In this document: one piece after another, positions 60,883-64,000 of the stretch
Position numbering within the stretch: the stretch's first letter is position 1
How the letters are laid out: each line of letters starts with the position of its first letter
Assembly: GCA_029010575.1 (NCBI GenBank)
Contig: JAQXKS010000003.1
Location: 1 to 64,000 of the forward strand
Length of the DNA: 64,000 nucleotides
Source: Bacteroidales bacterium
Lineage (GTDB): Bacteria > Bacteroidota > Bacteroidia > Bacteroidales > UBA932
Reading direction: 5' to 3'
Notes under the pieces: model-generated
What the model was told of the DNA's origin: nothing
Seen by the model: only the letters and a program-made list of their open reading frames with translations
The model's database searches: none
Position numbers and translations under genes: made by a program

Positions 60883-61824
60883 TTATATAAGACCTAACTC
60901 GTGAAGTATTTTATTGGTATTTCTCTGTTTTGCAGCTCCTTCGTGGAATCTGGTTTCTTCTTCAGCAGTGATATCAAGTTTGATGATTTTTTCAACACCA
61001 TCTTTACCGATTACGATAGGAACTCCCAGACAGATATCCTCTTCGCCGTATTCGCCGTTCTGAGGAACAGAGCAGGGGATTATTCTCTTTTCGTCGAGTA
61101 TGATAGCTCTAACAAGACTTGCAGCGCATGCACCTGGAGCATAGAATGCAGATGTACCCATGAGTTTGGTAATAGTAGCTCCACCAACCATGGTGTCAGC
61201 AATGATCTTTTCTCTTTCCTCTTCTGAAAGAACCTTTTCAATCTTTCCGCCTCTATAGCTTACGCTACTCATCAAAGGAACCATTGTAACGTCACCGTGT
61301 GCGCCGATAACCATTCCGTCAACGTCGCATACAGGGCAACCAAGAGCCTGACTAAGATAGTAGATGAAACGGCTGCTGTCAAGCGCTCCACCCATACCGA
61401 TAAGGTGATTGGGTTTGATATTACATGTCTTGTGAGCCAGATAAGTCATAGTATCCATAGGGTTAGAAACCATGATAATGAAAGCATCAGGAGAGTATTT
61501 GATTACATTTCCTACTACTTCGCTGACTATCTTGGCATTGGTTCCGATAAGATCTTCACGAGTCATGCCAGGTTTTCTGGGTATTCCTGAGGTAACCACA
61601 ACCACATCAGAATTTGCAGTAGCTTCATAATTGTTGGTAACACCAGTAATCTTGGCTGTAAGTCCCATGATTTTTGCGCTCTGGGCCATATCAATTGCCT
61701 TACCTTCAGCGAAACCTTCTCTAACATCTAGAAGAACGAGCTCTTTGACAATATTCCAGCTTGCCAATACATTAGCGCAGGTTGCACCAACATTGCCTAC
61801 GCCGATTACACTTACTTTTGACAT
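60883..61824 (-). CDS. mdh: Malate dehydrogenase
   Basis: MSKVSVIGVGNVGATCANVLAS; TSGIPRKPGMTREDLIGTNAKIV; VIGAHGDVTMVPL. Confidence 0.95.
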   Translation of the reverse strand: MSKVSVIGVGNVGATCANVLASWNIVKELVLLDVREGFAEGKAIDMAQSAKIMGLTAKITGVTNNYEATANSDVVVVTSGIPRKPGMTREDLIGTNAKIVSEVVGNVIKYSPDAFIIMVSNPMDTMTYLAHKTCNIKPNHLIGMGGALDSSRFIYYLSQALGCPVCDVDGMVIGAHGDVTMVPLMSSVSYRGGKIEKVLSEEEREKIIADTMVGGATITKLMGTSAFYAPGACAASLVRAIILDEKRIIPCSVPQNGEYGEEDICLGVPIVIGKDGVEKIIKLDITAEEETRFHEGAAKQRNTNKILHELGLI

Positions 61825-61890
61825 AATTTAAAAAGTTGTTATATTTACGAAATATTTTTAAAAAGTAATCAATACAAAAACCGGACCTAT

Positions 61891-62376
61891 ATGATAACAT
61901 TTGAAGTAATAAATGCAACTTTCAGTCTTCAGTGCAAAAATGCAATTAAAAATTGGATTAAAGAAATATTACTTCTTAAAAATCTAAAGCCAGGTGCAAT
62001 AAACTTCATTTTTGCTGATGATGAGTATGTTTTGCAAACCAACAGAGAGTTTTTGGGTCACGATTACTACACAGATATAATAACATTCGACACCTCAGAA
62101 TATGATCCTTTTCACATTTCCAAAGGGAAAATTTCAGCCGATATAATAATAAGTCTGGATACAGTATTAGCAAACTCCCAAGAGTATGGTTCTACCTTTA
62201 CAGAAGAACTCTACCGTGTAATGAGTCACGGACTTTTTCATCTTATAGGTTATGATGACCATAATGAAGATGATGTTAAAGAGATGAGAGCTGCGGAAAA
62301 CGAAGCATTGAGTATCTCTATAGAATTAAATTTGCCGATGCAGAAATACACAAAATCAAATGACAGAAAGATATAA
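61891..62376 (+). CDS. ybeY: rRNA maturation RNase YbeY
   Basis: NREFLGHDYYTDIITFD; RVMSHGLFHLIGYDDHNEDDVKEM. Confidence 0.94.
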   Translation: MITFEVINATFSLQCKNAIKNWIKEILLLKNLKPGAINFIFADDEYVLQTNREFLGHDYYTDIITFDTSEYDPFHISKGKISADIIISLDTVLANSQEYGSTFTEELYRVMSHGLFHLIGYDDHNEDDVKEMRAAENEALSISIELNLPMQKYTKSNDRKI

Positions 62377-64000
62377 TGTAATCGTAATAGGCGGTGGTCA
62401 TGCAGGATGTGAGGCAGCTATGGCCGCTTCGAGGATGGGCTCATCTACACTCCTGATTACAATGGATATGAGTAAATATGCTCAAATGTCATGTAATCCG
62501 TCCATTGGTGGAATAGCTAAAGGTCAGATAGTAAGAGAAATAGACGCTTTAGGAGGTTTTTCCGGAATTATTACTGACCTTAGTACTATCCAATTCAGGA
62601 TGCTTAACAAGTCAAAGGGTCCTGCAATGTGGAGTCCAAGAGCTCAGTGTGACAGAGTCCTCTACAGCACATATTGGAGAAAACTCCTCGAAAATGCACC
62701 AAGCCTTAATTTGTGGCAGGACAATGTAGCCGATTTTATCTTCGAAGGGGATCGCATTGTCAAAGTAATTACCGATACAGGTGCAGAATTTGAGGCAGAT
62801 TGTATTATCATAACAGCCGGAACATTTCTAAACGGACGCATCTTTATCGGTGACCGCAGTTTCGAAGGGGGAAGAATTTCAGAACCATCTTCAAACTCAA
62901 TCTCTAGAATAATAGACGAAAGGGGAGTAACTATAAACAGGATGAAGACTGGTACTCCTCCCAGAATAGATATAAGGTCAGTTAACCTGAGTAAATTGCA
63001 GCGACAGGAAGGAGATGAATCACCAGGAAAGTTCTCTTTCCTGAATTATCTTTCACCGATCCAGGATGGTATTAAACAGATGCCATGTTACATTGCCCAC
63101 ACCAATCTTCAAGTGCATGATATCCTAAAGAATGCATTTGAATATTCTCCTCTCTTCTCAGGCAAGATCAAAGGAATCGGGCCCAGATATTGTCCCAGCA
63201 TTGAAGATAAACTCAGAACATTCCCGGATAAAACAGAGCATCAGCTTTTCCTGGAACCTGAAGGATGGAATACCAATGAATATTATCTTCAGGGATTCTC
63301 CTCATCGTTACCTTTGGAAACTCAGCTCACTGCACTCAAACATGTAGAGGGATTTGAAGATGTTCATGTCTATCGTCCAGGGTATGCAATAGAGTATGAC
63401 TATTTCGATCCACGTTTCCTTGATCATACACTCCGATCAAAGGTAATACAGAATCTTTTCTTCGCAGGACAGGTAAATGGAACCACCGGTTATGAAGAGG
63501 CTGCGGCTCAAGGATTGATAGCGGGTATAAATGCTCATAACTATCATATGGGTCTGGATAAATTCGTTCTTGGCAGAGACGAAGCTTACATTGGAGTATT
63601 GATTGACGACTTGGTAACCAAGGGTGTAGATGAGCCTTACAGAATGTTTACATCCAGAGCTGAACATAGAATAATCCTTAGGCAGGATAATGCGGATTTT
63701 CGCCTTACTGCCAAATCGTATGAAGCAGGCCTGGCGGATAAATATCGCTACACTCTCGTAAAGAATAAAAAAGATTCTTTTAATCTGTTGGTTGATAAAA
63801 TCAGGAGTACCGTTGTAAATGAAGATCCTAATTATATTAATCCGAAAACAATCGAAAATATCCTTACGAGACCGGAGATGACTTACAAGCTGGTAAAAAA
63901 ATATGTTCCATGTGGAACATTGGCTAAAGTTTCCAAGTTAAATGATATGTATCTTCCGTATGCAACAGGTGATGCTATTCAGCTATTTTCACAATTCAGA
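62360..64000 (+). CDS. mnmG: tRNA uridine-5-carboxymethylaminomethyl modification enzyme MnmG, truncated at window edge
   Basis: MTERYNVIVIGGGHAGCEAAMAASRMGSSTLLITMDMSKYAQMSCNPSIGGIAKGQIVREIDALGG; absent from the ORF track because it runs off the end. Confidence 0.97.
   Translation, partial: MTERYNVIVIGGGHAGCEAAMAASRMGSSTLLITMDMSKYAQMSCNPSIGGIAKGQIVREIDALGGFSGIITDLSTIQFRMLNKSKGPAMWSPRAQCDRVLYSTYWRKLLENAPSLNLWQDNVADFIFEGDRIVKVITDTGAEFEADCIIITAGTFLNGRIFIGDRSFEGGRISEPSSNSISRIIDERGVTINRMKTGTPPRIDIRSVNLSKLQRQEGDESPGKFSFLNYLSPIQDGIKQMPCYIAHTNLQVHDILKNAFEYSPLFSGKIKGIGPRYCPSIEDKLRTFPDKTEHQLFLEPEGWNTNEYYLQGFSSSLPLETQLTALKHVEGFEDVHVYRPGYAIEYDYFDPRFLDHTLRSKVIQNLFFAGQVNGTTGYEEAAAQGLIAGINAHNYHMGLDKFVLGRDEAYIGVLIDDLVTKGVDEPYRMFTSRAEHRIILRQDNADFRLTAKSYEAGLADKYRYTLVKNKKDSFNLLVDKIRSTVVNEDPNYINPKTIENILTRPEMTYKLVKKYVPCGTLAKVSKLNDMYLPYATGDAIQLFSQFR

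Overview
The window is a dense, mostly housekeeping chromosomal segment from a Bacteroidales-type bacterium. This order-level inference rests on TAnnTTTG/TTTG promoters and on families such as YfhO, DUF3575, GH109, peptidase S46, LptC and an FrdA/FrdB pair. I can support about 42 protein-coding genes, one tRNA (CAT anticodon), several intrinsic terminators and several promoters. Recognised loci include groES-groEL, rpsL-rpsG-fusA-rpsJ, ctlX-like/rocD, YfcC/pruA, class III fbp, mutS, ksgA-GH109-gph, DPP7-type S46 peptidase, Mrp, aspS, ychF, folA/thyA, an LptC/TPR/OMP/coaX/mfd block, ruvB, a glycosyltransferase/flippase pair, frdA-frdB, hflX, tonB, mdh, ybeY and a truncated mnmG. I see no CRISPR array, prophage, transposon, restriction-modification system or clear defence island. 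I do not see strong evidence for a wholly new multigene system. The best second-look items are: (1) an inverted repeat plus sigma54-like -24/-12 element upstream of groES; (2) a citrulline-to-glutamate gene set split around the str operon; (3) a ribosomal operon that stops after rpsJ and is capped by a tRNA and terminator; (4) a tandem outer-membrane-protein duplication with clustered divergence; (5) frdAB with no adjacent cytochrome b gene; (6) an AT-rich divergent region with origin-like character; (7) a lipoprotein-type GH109 translationally coupled to ksgA and gph. All calls come from reading the sequence and supplied translations; no searches were run.
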